Source of the DNA: an uncultured Faecalibacterium sp.
GTDB taxonomy: Bacteria; Bacillota; Clostridia; Oscillospirales; Ruminococcaceae
DNA: 31,264 nt
Assembly (NCBI GenBank): GCA_934518555.1
Contig: CAKSXW010000020.1
Span: 1 to 31,264 of the forward strand
Direction of reading: 5' to 3'
The notes under the pieces: model-generated
Seen by the model: only the letters and a program-made list of their open reading frames with translations
What the model was told of the DNA's origin: nothing
Databases searched by the model: none
Translations under genes and position numbers: made by a program
Part shown: positions 22,475-29,830 of the stretch, in pieces
Layout of the letters: the number at the start of each line of letters is the position of its first letter
Position numbering within the stretch: the first letter of the stretch is position 1

Positions 22475-23126
22475 GTTCAACATCCTCTCTGTTTTGTTTC
22501 CACGCCGTTACCGGGTACATCCCCAGCACCAGTTCCTGGCCCTTTTGGCAGGGCCGGGCCTCCAGGGCCCCATAGCCCCGGGCCAGCAGCATGGCCAGGT
22601 GCACCCGGTCCTCCAAGGGCACCCACACCGGCTCTGCTGCCTGGGGGCGGCAGCCTGCCTCCAGCACAAAGCAGGGGGCCAGGCTGTCCAGGGGGCGCAG
22701 GGCCCGCAAGGCCAGCCCCTGCCGGATGTACAAGGGCAGCAGTGCCCCGGCCCGGGCCGTGCATTCCAGCACCGCCAGCACCCGGCCGCCCCGGGCCAGG
22801 GTCCGGGCCCGGGGGGCAGCCGCCGCCAGCAAGGGCAGCACCGCCTCCGGGGGCCCCACTGCCGGGGTCAGAAAGCACCCGGCCTCCACCCCACGCCAGC
22901 CCAGGCAGCACCGCAGGGCCTGGGCCAGGGCGGTGTCCCCGTTCAGGGGCTGCAGCAGCAGGGCCGCCCTGCCGCAGCCCCAGGCCTCCCCCACTGCCAG
23001 CATCCGCAGCACCTGGGCCCGGGGCCGGTAGACGCTGCTGGTCTCCCCACCCAGCCGGGTGCAGAATTCCTCGGCGGAAAGCCGCCGGACCTGCCGCTGC
23101 CGCGGCGGTTCACAAACCTGGATCAT
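22365..23126 (-). CDS. Hypothetical protein, weakly GNAT-like, overlapping the next gene
   Basis: A 253-residue protein that I do not recognise. It is rich in Ala, Leu and Arg and has no clear signal or membrane segment. The stretch RAGALLPLYIRQGLALRALRP resembles the end of a GNAT acetyltransferase fold, but the acetyl-CoA loop is not evident, so this is a weak suggestion. The last ~40 residues are encoded within the start of the dehydrogenase gene in another frame and look random (several Cys and Gly). The natural end is probably near residue 210, with the stop lost or displaced by a frameshift. The ribosome binding site (GGGGGA) is weak. It sits between sir2 and the dehydrogenase on the same strand, so it is probably in one transcript with them. 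Confidence 0.55.
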   Translation of the reverse strand: MIQVCEPPRQRQVRRLSAEEFCTRLGGETSSVYRPRAQVLRMLAVGEAWGCGRAALLLQPLNGDTALAQALRCCLGWRGVEAGCFLTPAVGPPEAVLPLLAAAAPRARTLARGGRVLAVLECTARAGALLPLYIRQGLALRALRPLDSLAPCFVLEAGCRPQAAEPVWVPLEDRVHLAMLLARGYGALEARPCQKGQELVLGMYPVTAWKQNREDVEHESCDPGKLCDAGGGPGLVRCEGPGAGHRKLCANCL

Positions 23127-23150
23127 TTGGTAAATCCCCCATTCTGTTCA

Positions 23151-23167
23151 GTATGCTTTCAGCATAC
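23151..23167. promoter_or_regulatory. Perfect palindrome between sir2 and the hypothetical gene
   Basis: GTATGCT-TTC-AGCATAC, a perfect 7-bp inverted repeat with a 3-base loop, 25 bases before the hypothetical gene's start. It has no T-tract, so an operator or a small RNA stem is likelier than a terminator. Confidence 0.4.
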
Positions 23168-23204
23168 GAAAGAGGGGGCGCAAAAGCCCTCGAAGCCTGG
23201 GGCC

Positions 23205-23927
23205 TCAGTCCAGTTTTATCTCCGGGCTCAGCACCTGGCCAATGGGCTTTGCAATGCACAGGTCTGCCTGGGCGTCGGCGGCGGTGGGCTGCATATTGAT
23301 GACCACCAGGTGATCTCCCCGGAAGTACCGGATCAGCCCTGCCGCCGGGTACACCACCAGGCTGGTGCCGCCGATGATGAGAGTGTCGGCCTGCCGGATG
23401 GCACTGATGGAACCGGACAGCACCTGCTCGTCCAAGCCCTCCTCGTAGAGCACCACGTCCGGTTTTACGATGCCGCCGCAGACCGGGCACCGGGGCACCC
23501 CGGTGCTGTTGGCCATAAAGTCCACATCATAAAAGGCTCCGCAGCCGGTGCAGTAGTTCCGCAGGGTGCTGCCGTGGAGCTCATACACCGTCTTGCTGCC
23601 GGCGGCCTGGTGGAGGCCGTCGATGTTCTGGGTGACCACAGCCTTCAGCTTGCCCTGCTGCTCCAGCTGGGCCAGGCGCAGGTGGGCGGCATTGGGCTTG
23701 GCCCCCTTTACCAGGAGCTTGTCCCGGTAAAAGCGGTAGAACTCCTCCGGGTTCTGCTGCCAGAAGCTGTGGCTCAGGATGGTCTCCGGTGGGTAGTCGT
23801 ATTTTTGGTGATAGAGCCCGTCCACACTGCGAAAATCCGGGATGCCGCTTTCTGTGGACACACCGGCTCCCCCAAAAAAGACGATACGGCTGCTTTTTGC
23901 AAGGATCTGCTCCAATGCCTGTACCAT
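23205..23927 (-). CDS. NAD-dependent protein deacylase, sirtuin (Sir2/CobB) family
   Basis: A 240-residue sirtuin that removes acetyl or other acyl groups from lysines, consuming NAD and yielding nicotinamide and O-acyl-ADP-ribose. Seen in order: GAGVSTESGIPDFRS (20-34), QNIDGLH (100-106), catalytic His118 (LHGS), the zinc-binding cysteines Cys126, Cys129, Cys147 and Cys150, and GTSLVVYPAAG. I chose ATG 23927, with AAAGGGG 9 bases upstream, over ATG 23951. It is divergent from the methyltransferase gene with an 88-base shared promoter region. Class (deacetylase or desuccinylase) is not certain: the Tyr/Arg pair of desuccinylases is not seen. Confidence 0.93.
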   Translation of the reverse strand: MVQALEQILAKSSRIVFFGGAGVSTESGIPDFRSVDGLYHQKYDYPPETILSHSFWQQNPEEFYRFYRDKLLVKGAKPNAAHLRLAQLEQQGKLKAVVTQNIDGLHQAAGSKTVYELHGSTLRNYCTGCGAFYDVDFMANSTGVPRCPVCGGIVKPDVVLYEEGLDEQVLSGSISAIRQADTLIIGGTSLVVYPAAGLIRYFRGDHLVVINMQPTAADAQADLCIAKPIGQVLSPEIKLD

Positions 23928-23969
23928 AAAACAAAACGCCCCTTTCCCCATGACAGGTTTTGTGCTAAG

Positions 23970-23985
23970 ATACTACCAGTATAAC
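23970..23985. promoter_or_regulatory. Overlapping divergent -10 boxes with an inverted repeat (sir2 / ogt)
   Basis: TATAAC on the plus strand (23980-23985) and TATACT on the minus strand (23983-23978) overlap, and ATACT-ACC-AGTAT forms an inverted repeat (23970-23982). The -35 regions are poor. It lies between two divergent starts and could allow mutually exclusive or coordinated expression. Confidence 0.4.
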
Positions 23986-24015
23986 ACATTCTGGCCGGAA
24001 AGGAAGCGTCGGTTC

Positions 24016-24486
24016 TTGAACATCTGGTACATCAACAGCATCCTGGGCCCCCTGTGCCTGGAGGAGCAGGACCAGGCCCTCTGGGGCCTGCATTTTTGCC
24101 CCGAGGGGGTGCCGGACCTGGAGCCTCTGCCCCGGAAGGTGGTGGAGACCCCTCTACTGCAAGAGGCAGAGGAGCAGCTGAACGAATACTTTGCCGGGGC
24201 CCGGCGGAGCTTTGACCTGCCCCTGGCCCCCCAGGGCACCCCCTTCCAGCAGGCAGTGTGGGACCAGCTGCAGCAGATCCCCTACGGAGAGGTGCGGACC
24301 TACGGCCAGCTGGCCGCTGCCCTGGGCAAACCCCAGGCCGCCCGGGCGGTGGGCCGGGCCTGCCACTGCAACCCCCTGTGCATCCTGGTGCCCTGCCACC
24401 GGGTCGTGGGGGCCCACGGCAGCCTGACCGGCTACGCCTATGGGCTGGACATCAAGCAGTATCTGCTGGAACTGGAGCAAGGGTAA
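24016..24486 (+). CDS. ogt: Methylated-DNA-protein-cysteine S-methyltransferase
   Basis: A 156-residue suicide DNA-repair protein that moves a methyl group from O6-methylguanine to its own cysteine. The active site is ILVPCHRVVG (Cys127), preceded by the helix-turn-helix part with RTYGQLAAALGKPQAARAVG. The N-terminal half (NIWYINSILGPLCL ... LWGLHF) is the shortened Ogt/MGMT ribonuclease-H-like domain. I chose TTG 24016, with GGAAAGGA upstream, since homologues begin at this point; ATG 23950 would place the promoter inside the gene. No AdaA domain is attached. Symbol ogt is by family. Confidence 0.92.
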   Translation: MNIWYINSILGPLCLEEQDQALWGLHFCPEGVPDLEPLPRKVVETPLLQEAEEQLNEYFAGARRSFDLPLAPQGTPFQQAVWDQLQQIPYGEVRTYGQLAAALGKPQAARAVGRACHCNPLCILVPCHRVVGAHGSLTGYAYGLDIKQYLLELEQG

Positions 24487-24494
24487 GCCCAAGC

Positions 24495-24537
24495 AAAAAG
24501 GACGGCTGCACAGCGTTTTGTGCAGCCGTCCTTTTTT
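24495..24537. terminator. Bidirectional terminator between ogt and nnrD
   Basis: The perfect 15-bp stem AAAGGACGGCTGCAC / GTGCAGCCGTCCTTT is flanked by A-rich and T-rich ends, serving both converging genes. Its right end touches the nnrD stop codon (24536). Confidence 0.9.
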
Positions 24538-25435
24538 ATCTGTGATTTTCTGCAAACAGGGCCCCCAGCTCCGGCAGCAGCTCATGGGGCAGCATCCCAT
24601 ATTCCCCATGCTTTGCGGCAGCCCGGTCGGCGGCGGCACCATGGAGATACACGGCGCAGGCGGCAGCCTGGTAGGCCGGCAGACCGCAGGCCAGCAGGGC
24701 CGCCACCATGCCGGACAGCACATCGCCGCTGCCGCCCCGGGCAAGGCCCGGGTTCCCGGTGGGGTTCACGCCGCAGCGGCCGTCCGGGGCCGCCACCACC
24801 GTGTGGGCCCCCTTCAGCACCACCACGGCGTTCCAGGCCCGGGCATACTCCACCGCCGTGCCTTGCCGGTCAGCGGCGATCTCTGTCGCTGAAAGCCCGG
24901 TGAGCCGGGCCATCTCTCCGGGGTGAGGGGTCACCACCAGTTCCCCTGCTGGGTGGGGGAAGGCCCTGCCCTCCCCCAGCAGCTGGGCAGCGGCGTTGAG
25001 GCCGTCGGCGTCCAGCACTGCCGCCCCGGCAAAGCCCGGCAGCAGCTTTTGCACCAGGGTCCGGGTCTCAGCGGCCCGGGCCGGGCCTTGGGCAGTGCCC
25101 CCCAGCCCGGGGCCCAGCAGCAGCACCGTAGCCTTTTGGCCCTGGAGCAGGGGCACGTTTTCCGGGGCGATGCCCCCTTTGGCCCCCGGGGTACAGGGGC
25201 ACAGGCAGCATTCCGGCAGCCGCACTGCCGCAGCCGCCACCACCGGCTCCACACTGGCCAGGGTCACGATGCCTGCCCCGGTACGCAAGGCACCCTCGGC
25301 AGCCAGCAGGGCGGCCCCCCGGTAAAAGCCACTGCCAGCCACAGCCAGCACACTGCCAAAGGTGCCCTTATGGCTGTCCCGGCTCCGGGGTGGGATGTTC
25401 TGCCAGACAAATTCATTGGTAATTTCCACAGCCAT
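24536..25435 (-). CDS. nnrD: ADP/ATP-dependent (S)-NAD(P)H-hydrate dehydratase
   Basis: A 299-residue repair enzyme that restores NADH/NADPH from the damaged hydrated forms (NADHX/NADPHX). It is a ribokinase-like fold: KGTFGSVLAVAGS (23-35), LLLGPGLGG and the phosphate/catalytic loop NPTGNPGLARGGSGDVLSG (Asp238). In many bacteria this domain is fused to the NnrE epimerase; here it stands alone and no epimerase gene is in the window. GGAGGTG lies 5 bases before the ATG. Only 74 bases separate it from the GTPase-NYN gene upstream, with no terminator seen, so the two may share a transcript. A palindrome GAACGATCGTTC lies in the gap at 25450-25461. Confidence 0.93.
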   Translation of the reverse strand: MAVEITNEFVWQNIPPRSRDSHKGTFGSVLAVAGSGFYRGAALLAAEGALRTGAGIVTLASVEPVVAAAAVRLPECCLCPCTPGAKGGIAPENVPLLQGQKATVLLLGPGLGGTAQGPARAAETRTLVQKLLPGFAGAAVLDADGLNAAAQLLGEGRAFPHPAGELVVTPHPGEMARLTGLSATEIAADRQGTAVEYARAWNAVVVLKGAHTVVAAPDGRCGVNPTGNPGLARGGSGDVLSGMVAALLACGLPAYQAAACAVYLHGAAADRAAAKHGEYGMLPHELLPELGALFAENHR

Positions 25436-25509
25436 GGTGCACCTCCAGAGAACGATCGTTCGTTATTTTATTTGCTGATGCAGCGGCAGGCGTCCACTGT
25501 TTTTGCGGC

Positions 25510-28095
25510 TCACGCCTGGCCCTGCACCAGCTCCCGGATCTGTTTTTCCACGGTCCGGACTTCTTCCTGGAACATCCGGGCCGACACCCGCAGGGCCCCG
25601 TGGCCCAGGATGATGATCTGCTCCATGCCATCGGAGGTGGCCACCCGGACCCGGCGGTTTTTGCCGATCTCGTGGGTCACACGCTCAATGAACATATCCG
25701 CCGTTTCGGCCTCCTTGGTGTACACCACATGGATGTTGTGGTACTGCTGGATGGAGCCGGGGCTGCCGGGCACCCGGTAGGCGTCGAACACCAAAATCAG
25801 CACACACTTCTGGTAGCCCTGGTAGTTGCACAGAATATCCATCAGCTTGTGCCGGGCGGCATCCAGGCTGTCCCGGGCCAGGGCGTTCAGCTCCTCCCAG
25901 GCAAAGATGATGTTGTAGCCGTCCACCAGCAGATACTCCGGGGCGATCTCCCACTGCTCTGCGGCAAAATCCGGGCGGTGAGCCTTTTGTACCGGCTGGA
26001 AGGCGGCCAGGGGGTCCCGTTTGATGGGGCCGTAGGTGCGCTCAAAGATCTTCAACAGCTCGGCATCCTCCTCCAGGGTGGCCCGGTAGGCCATGGCCCG
26101 GCGCCGGGGCCCGGTGTTGTCCGGCTCCGGCCGGGCAGCCTTGGGCCGGCCCCAGCCGCTGTCCACGTGCATATAGCTCCGCACCTGGCTCCAGGGCACC
26201 ACGAACCCGGCCCCGTGGGCGCAGAATACGGAATCCGCCGGGTCCTCCAGGTCGTGCTCCGGCTGGTAGCCCTTTTGTTCTATCACCTGCTGGGCGTTGT
26301 GGCAGGGGCGGTAGCCCTCCAATGTCAGGCTCAGGCGGCCCCGACCCCGGCTGTAGCTTACCACCTCCATGGGGTAGCCCTGCATGGTAGCCACCGGGGC
26401 GGTGCCCGTCAGCACGGCCGTTTCCTCCCCACTGGTGGGTGGGTCAAAGGTGCCCTCCATCCGCTGGATGTCACTGATGGCCCGGCCCAGGTTCTCCAGG
26501 GGCACCTCCAGCCGGAAGGTGTACCAGGGCTCCAGCAGCTGGCTTTTGGCCAGCATCAGCCCCTGCCGCACTGCCCGGTAGGTGGCCTGCCGGAAATCGC
26601 CCCCTTCCGTGTGCTTCAGGTGGGCCTTGCCAGCCAGCAGGGTGATCTTTACATCCGTCAGGGGGGAGCCGGTCAGCACCCCCCGGTGCTGCTTTTCTTC
26701 CAGGTGGGTCAGCACCAGCCGCTGCCAGTTTTTATCCAGCACTTCTTCCCGGCAGTCGGCGGCAAACTGCAGGCCGCTGCCCCGGGGCAAAGGCTCCAGC
26801 AGCAAATGCACCTCGGCGTAGTGGCGCAAAGGCTCGTAGTGGCCCACCCCCTCCATGGGTTCGGTGATGGTCTCCTTGTACAGGATGCCCCCGGGGCCAA
26901 ACTCCACTGTCAGGCCAAACCGCTCTGCCAGCAGGCTCCGCAGCACTTCCAGCTGCACCTCGCCCATCAGCTGCACATGGATCTCCCCTAGGGTCTCGTT
27001 CCACACCACATGGAGCTGGGGTTCTTCCTCCTCCAGGCGGTGGAGCTTGCCCAGGGCCCCATGGACATCGGTGCCCTCCGGCAGCAGCACCTGATAGCTC
27101 AGCACCGGCTCCAGCACCGGCACATCACTGTCCCGTTCTGCCCCCAGCCCGGTGCCGGGCTTCGGGTGGGTCAGGCCTGTAACGGCACACACCTGCCCGG
27201 GGCCCACGGCCTCCGCCAGGGTATACTTTGCTCCGGAATACAGCCGCAGCTGGTTGGCCTTTTCCGCCCAGGGCTCCCCTTCGGCGGTGCCTGTAAGCTG
27301 GGCCTTGACCTTCAGCTGGCCGCCGGTAACGCGCAGCCAGGTGAGGCGGCTGCCTTGGTCGTCCTGGGAGACCTTGAACACCTTGGCTCCAAAGGCCTCC
27401 AGTGCCGGGGCAGGCCGGGTGTACCGGTCCAGCCCCTCCAGCAGCTGATCCACCCCTTCCAGCTTCAGGGCCGAGCCGAACCAGCAGGGGAACAGGTGCC
27501 GCCGGGCAATGGCCGGCACCAGCTGGGCCTCTGTCAGGGTCCCGGCGTCCAGCAGCTGATTCATCAGGTTCTCGTCGCACAGGGCCGCAGCCTCGTCCCG
27601 GGCAGCCTGGGGAGCCCCAAAATCCACAAAGCCCTCCCCCAGACGGCGGTTCAGCTGGTCCAGAAGGGCCTGCCGCTCCATGCCGGGCAGGTCCATCTTG
27701 TTGACGAACACAAAGGTAGGCACACGGTACCGCCGCAGCAGCCGCCAGAGGGTCTCGGTGTGGCTCTGCACCCCGTCGGTGCCGCTGACCACCAGCACGG
27801 CGTAATCCAGCACCTGGAGGGTCCGCTCGGTCTCGGTGGAAAAATCCACGTGGCCCGGGGTGTCCAGCAGGGTAAAGTCTGTATTGCCTGCCGTCAGCAG
27901 GGCCTGCTTGGAAAAAATGGTGATGCCCCGGGCCCGTTCCAGGGTATCGGTGTCCAAAAAGGCGTCCTTGTGGTCCACCCGGCCCAGCTTCCGGATGGCA
28001 CCGGAACGGTACAGCAGAGCCTCCGACAGGGTGGTCTTGCCGGAGTCTACATGGGCCAGAATGCCCAGCACGATCTGTTTGCGTGTTGTTTCCAT
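25510..28095 (-). CDS. TetM/EF-G-like ribosomal GTPase fused to a C-terminal NYN (Rae1/YacP-type) nuclease domain
   Basis: An 861-residue two-part protein. Residues ~1-650 are a translational GTPase of the tetracycline-resistance (TetM/TetO) branch of EF-G: G1 AHVDSGKT (14-21), G2 RARGIT (54-59), G3 DTPGH (78-82), G4 NKMD (132-135), G5 GSA (207-209), then the beta-barrel and C-terminal ribosome-binding domains. After a linker (~650-715), residues ~720-850 form an NYN domain like Bacillus Rae1/YacP (LLVDGYNIIFAW; acidic residues Asp725, Asp771, Asp800 and Asp822 in the usual positions). TetM-type factors bind the ribosomal A site; Rae1 cuts mRNA in the A site on translating ribosomes. The fusion may rescue or survey stalled ribosomes. 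It should not be called a resistance gene from sequence. It has AGGAG and a TACAAT -10 upstream. Confidence 0.9.
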   Translation of the reverse strand: METTRKQIVLGILAHVDSGKTTLSEALLYRSGAIRKLGRVDHKDAFLDTDTLERARGITIFSKQALLTAGNTDFTLLDTPGHVDFSTETERTLQVLDYAVLVVSGTDGVQSHTETLWRLLRRYRVPTFVFVNKMDLPGMERQALLDQLNRRLGEGFVDFGAPQAARDEAAALCDENLMNQLLDAGTLTEAQLVPAIARRHLFPCWFGSALKLEGVDQLLEGLDRYTRPAPALEAFGAKVFKVSQDDQGSRLTWLRVTGGQLKVKAQLTGTAEGEPWAEKANQLRLYSGAKYTLAEAVGPGQVCAVTGLTHPKPGTGLGAERDSDVPVLEPVLSYQVLLPEGTDVHGALGKLHRLEEEEPQLHVVWNETLGEIHVQLMGEVQLEVLRSLLAERFGLTVEFGPGGILYKETITEPMEGVGHYEPLRHYAEVHLLLEPLPRGSGLQFAADCREEVLDKNWQRLVLTHLEEKQHRGVLTGSPLTDVKITLLAGKAHLKHTEGGDFRQATYRAVRQGLMLAKSQLLEPWYTFRLEVPLENLGRAISDIQRMEGTFDPPTSGEETAVLTGTAPVATMQGYPMEVVSYSRGRGRLSLTLEGYRPCHNAQQVIEQKGYQPEHDLEDPADSVFCAHGAGFVVPWSQVRSYMHVDSGWGRPKAARPEPDNTGPRRRAMAYRATLEEDAELLKIFERTYGPIKRDPLAAFQPVQKAHRPDFAAEQWEIAPEYLLVDGYNIIFAWEELNALARDSLDAARHKLMDILCNYQGYQKCVLILVFDAYRVPGSPGSIQQYHNIHVVYTKEAETADMFIERVTHEIGKNRRVRVATSDGMEQIIILGHGALRVSARMFQEEVRTVEKQIRELVQGQA

Positions 28096-28126
28096 CCGCT
28101 TCTCCTACCATCAAAATATCCCTTTT

Positions 28127-28132
28127 ATTGTA
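28127..28132 (-). promoter_or_regulatory. Possible -10 box for the GTPase-NYN gene
   Basis: On the minus strand TACAAT lies 31 bases before the start codon. A matching -35 is poor (T-rich, near the preceding terminator), so the promoter is tentative. Confidence 0.4.
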
Positions 28133-28143
28133 GCACGGAAGTG

Positions 28144-28193
28144 GAAAAAAGAAAAGCGGAGGCACCGCTGTTCGCAGTTCCTCCGCCTTTTTT
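28144..28193. terminator. Terminator after gpmI
   Basis: The stem GCGGAGG / CCTCCGC (28156-28162 with 28180-28186) has T-runs outside it on both strands. On the minus strand it ends the glycolytic transcript. Confidence 0.75.
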
Positions 28194-28206
28194 TCAGCAG
28201 AAAAGG

Positions 28207-29733
28207 TTACTCCAGAATGATGCTCTTGCCGGTCATCTCTGCCGGGACAGGCAGACCGATATAGGGCAGCATGGTGGGAGCGATGTCGGCCAGGCAGCCG
28301 CCCTCCCGGAGCTTCACGTTGCCGCAGCCCACTGCCACAAAGGGCACCACATTGGTGGTGTGGGCAGTAAAGGGGGTGCCGTCCGGGTTCATCATCTTTT
28401 CGGCGTTGCCGTGGTCAGCGGTGATAAAGGCGCAGCCGCCGGCCTTCAGCACAGCAGACACCACCTGATCCACGCAGGTATCCACAGCCTCCACAGCCTT
28501 GACAGCTGCGTCGAACACGCCGGTGTGGCCCACCATATCGCAGTTGGCGAAGTTCAGGATCACCACATCATACTTGCCGCTCTCGATGCGCTTGACGCAC
28601 TCGGCAGCCACGGCAGGTGCGCTCATCTCCGGCTGCAGGTCGTAGGTAGCCACCTTGGGGCTGGGGATCACGCAGCGGTCCTCTCCCTCGTAGGGGGCCT
28701 CCACGCCGCCGTTGAAGAAGAAGGTGACGTGGGCGTACTTCTCGGTCTCGGCGATCCGCAGCTGGGTCTTGCCGTGGGCAGACAGATACTCACCCAGAAC
28801 GTTCTTCAGCTCCACCGGGGGGTAAGCCACTTCGCAGTTGGGCATGGTGGCGTCGTACTCGGCCATGCAGACGTAGTGCACCTGCTTGCGGCCGCCCCGA
28901 CGCTCAAAGCCGGTAAAGGCATCGTCACAGAAGATCCGGGTCATCTGACGGGCACGGTCCGGGCGGAAGTTCATGAAGATAACGGTGTCGCCATCCTCCA
29001 CACGGCCGCCCTCACAGGTGACGCAAGGCAGCACGAACTCGTCGGTGGTGTCGGCTGCGTAAGAAGCCTCCATGGCCTCAGCAGCGTTGGCAGCGTGCTG
29101 GCCCTCGCCGTAAACAAAGGCAGCATAGGCCTTTTCTTCACGGTCCCAGTTGTTGTCACGGTCCATGGCGTAGTAACGGCCGGAAACGCTGGCGATCTTG
29201 CCCACGCCCAGCTCGTCCAGCTTGGCCTGCAGGTCTGCCAGGAAGCCCTTGCCGGAGTGGGGGTCGGTGTCACGGCCGTCGGTGATGCAGTGGAGGAACA
29301 CGTCCTTAGCACCCATGTGCTTGGCCATCTCCAGCACACCGAACCAGTGGTCCGCATGGCTGTGGACGCCGCCGGTGCCCACCAGGCCCATCAGATGGAT
29401 GGCCTTGCCGGCGTCAATGGCAGCCTGCATGTTCTTGACCAGAACAGGGTTCTTGAGCATCTCGCCGTCCTTGATGGACTTGGTGATGAGGGTGAGCTGC
29501 TGGTACACGATGCGGCCTGCACCCATATTGGTGTGGCCCACCTCAGAGTTGCCCATCTGGCCGTCGGGCAGGCCCACAGCCATGCCGGAGGCCTCGATGG
29601 TGGTCATGGGGTACTTTTCCATCAGAGCATCCAGATGGGGGGTCTTGGCGGCCACCACAGCGTTGCCGTAGGTCTCATTGGGCACCCAGCCAAAGCCATC
29701 CATGATGCACAGAAGAACAGGTTTCTTTGCCAT
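28207..29733 (-). CDS. gpmI: 2,3-bisphosphoglycerate-independent phosphoglycerate mutase
   Basis: A metal-dependent glycolytic enzyme (508 residues) interconverting 3- and 2-phosphoglycerate. The alkaline-phosphatase-like fold shows the start MDGFGW (11-16), the phospho-serine motif GNSEVGH (Ser63), HSHADHWFG, ITDGRDTDP, FRPDRARQ and the metal-binding ADHGNAE and DMVGHTG segments. Full length. The usual NSEVGHLNIGAGR appears as NSEVGHTNMGAGR, a small variation. AAAGGAG-type ribosome binding site upstream. It is third in a pgk-tpiA-gpmI cluster on the minus strand, but a hairpin separates it from tpiA. Confidence 0.97.
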   Translation of the reverse strand: MAKKPVLLCIMDGFGWVPNETYGNAVVAAKTPHLDALMEKYPMTTIEASGMAVGLPDGQMGNSEVGHTNMGAGRIVYQQLTLITKSIKDGEMLKNPVLVKNMQAAIDAGKAIHLMGLVGTGGVHSHADHWFGVLEMAKHMGAKDVFLHCITDGRDTDPHSGKGFLADLQAKLDELGVGKIASVSGRYYAMDRDNNWDREEKAYAAFVYGEGQHAANAAEAMEASYAADTTDEFVLPCVTCEGGRVEDGDTVIFMNFRPDRARQMTRIFCDDAFTGFERRGGRKQVHYVCMAEYDATMPNCEVAYPPVELKNVLGEYLSAHGKTQLRIAETEKYAHVTFFFNGGVEAPYEGEDRCVIPSPKVATYDLQPEMSAPAVAAECVKRIESGKYDVVILNFANCDMVGHTGVFDAAVKAVEAVDTCVDQVVSAVLKAGGCAFITADHGNAEKMMNPDGTPFTAHTTNVVPFVAVGCGNVKLREGGCLADIAPTMLPYIGLPVPAEMTGKSIILE

Positions 29734-29764
29734 AAAAGTAGATCTCCTTTTGGTTTGAACAAAT

Positions 29765-29806
29765 AGCGCCCGGCACAGCGCTGGAAATGCGGCGCAGCCG
29801 GGCGCT
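29765..29806 (-). terminator. Intercistronic hairpin between tpiA and gpmI
   Basis: The 9-bp stem AGCGCCCGG / CCGGGCGCT has a large loop with inner pairing. On the minus strand it is followed by ATTTGTTC, not a strong T-tract, so partial termination or an mRNA-processing/stability stem is likely. Confidence 0.55.
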
Positions 29807-29830
29807 GGGAAAACGGTTTTGCGTCAGCGC

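Noticed and set aside
22477..22911. Alternative 144-codon frame within the unknown gene, ending just before the dehydrogenase
   Set aside because: It is extremely Gly/Pro/Ala-rich, typical of an off-frame reading of GC-rich coding DNA; the 22365-23126 frame has more normal composition up to about residue 210.
25510..28095. Calling the GTPase a tetracycline-resistance gene
   Set aside because: The G domain is TetM-like, but the C-terminal NYN fusion and the chromosomal setting without mobile genes do not support acquired resistance; resistance cannot be read from sequence here.
27010..29766. 918-codon plus-strand frame across the GTPase and gpmI genes
   Set aside because: It runs antisense through two clearly recognised genes and their intergenic terminator; its composition is repetitive and lacks any domain, so it is a GC-bias shadow.
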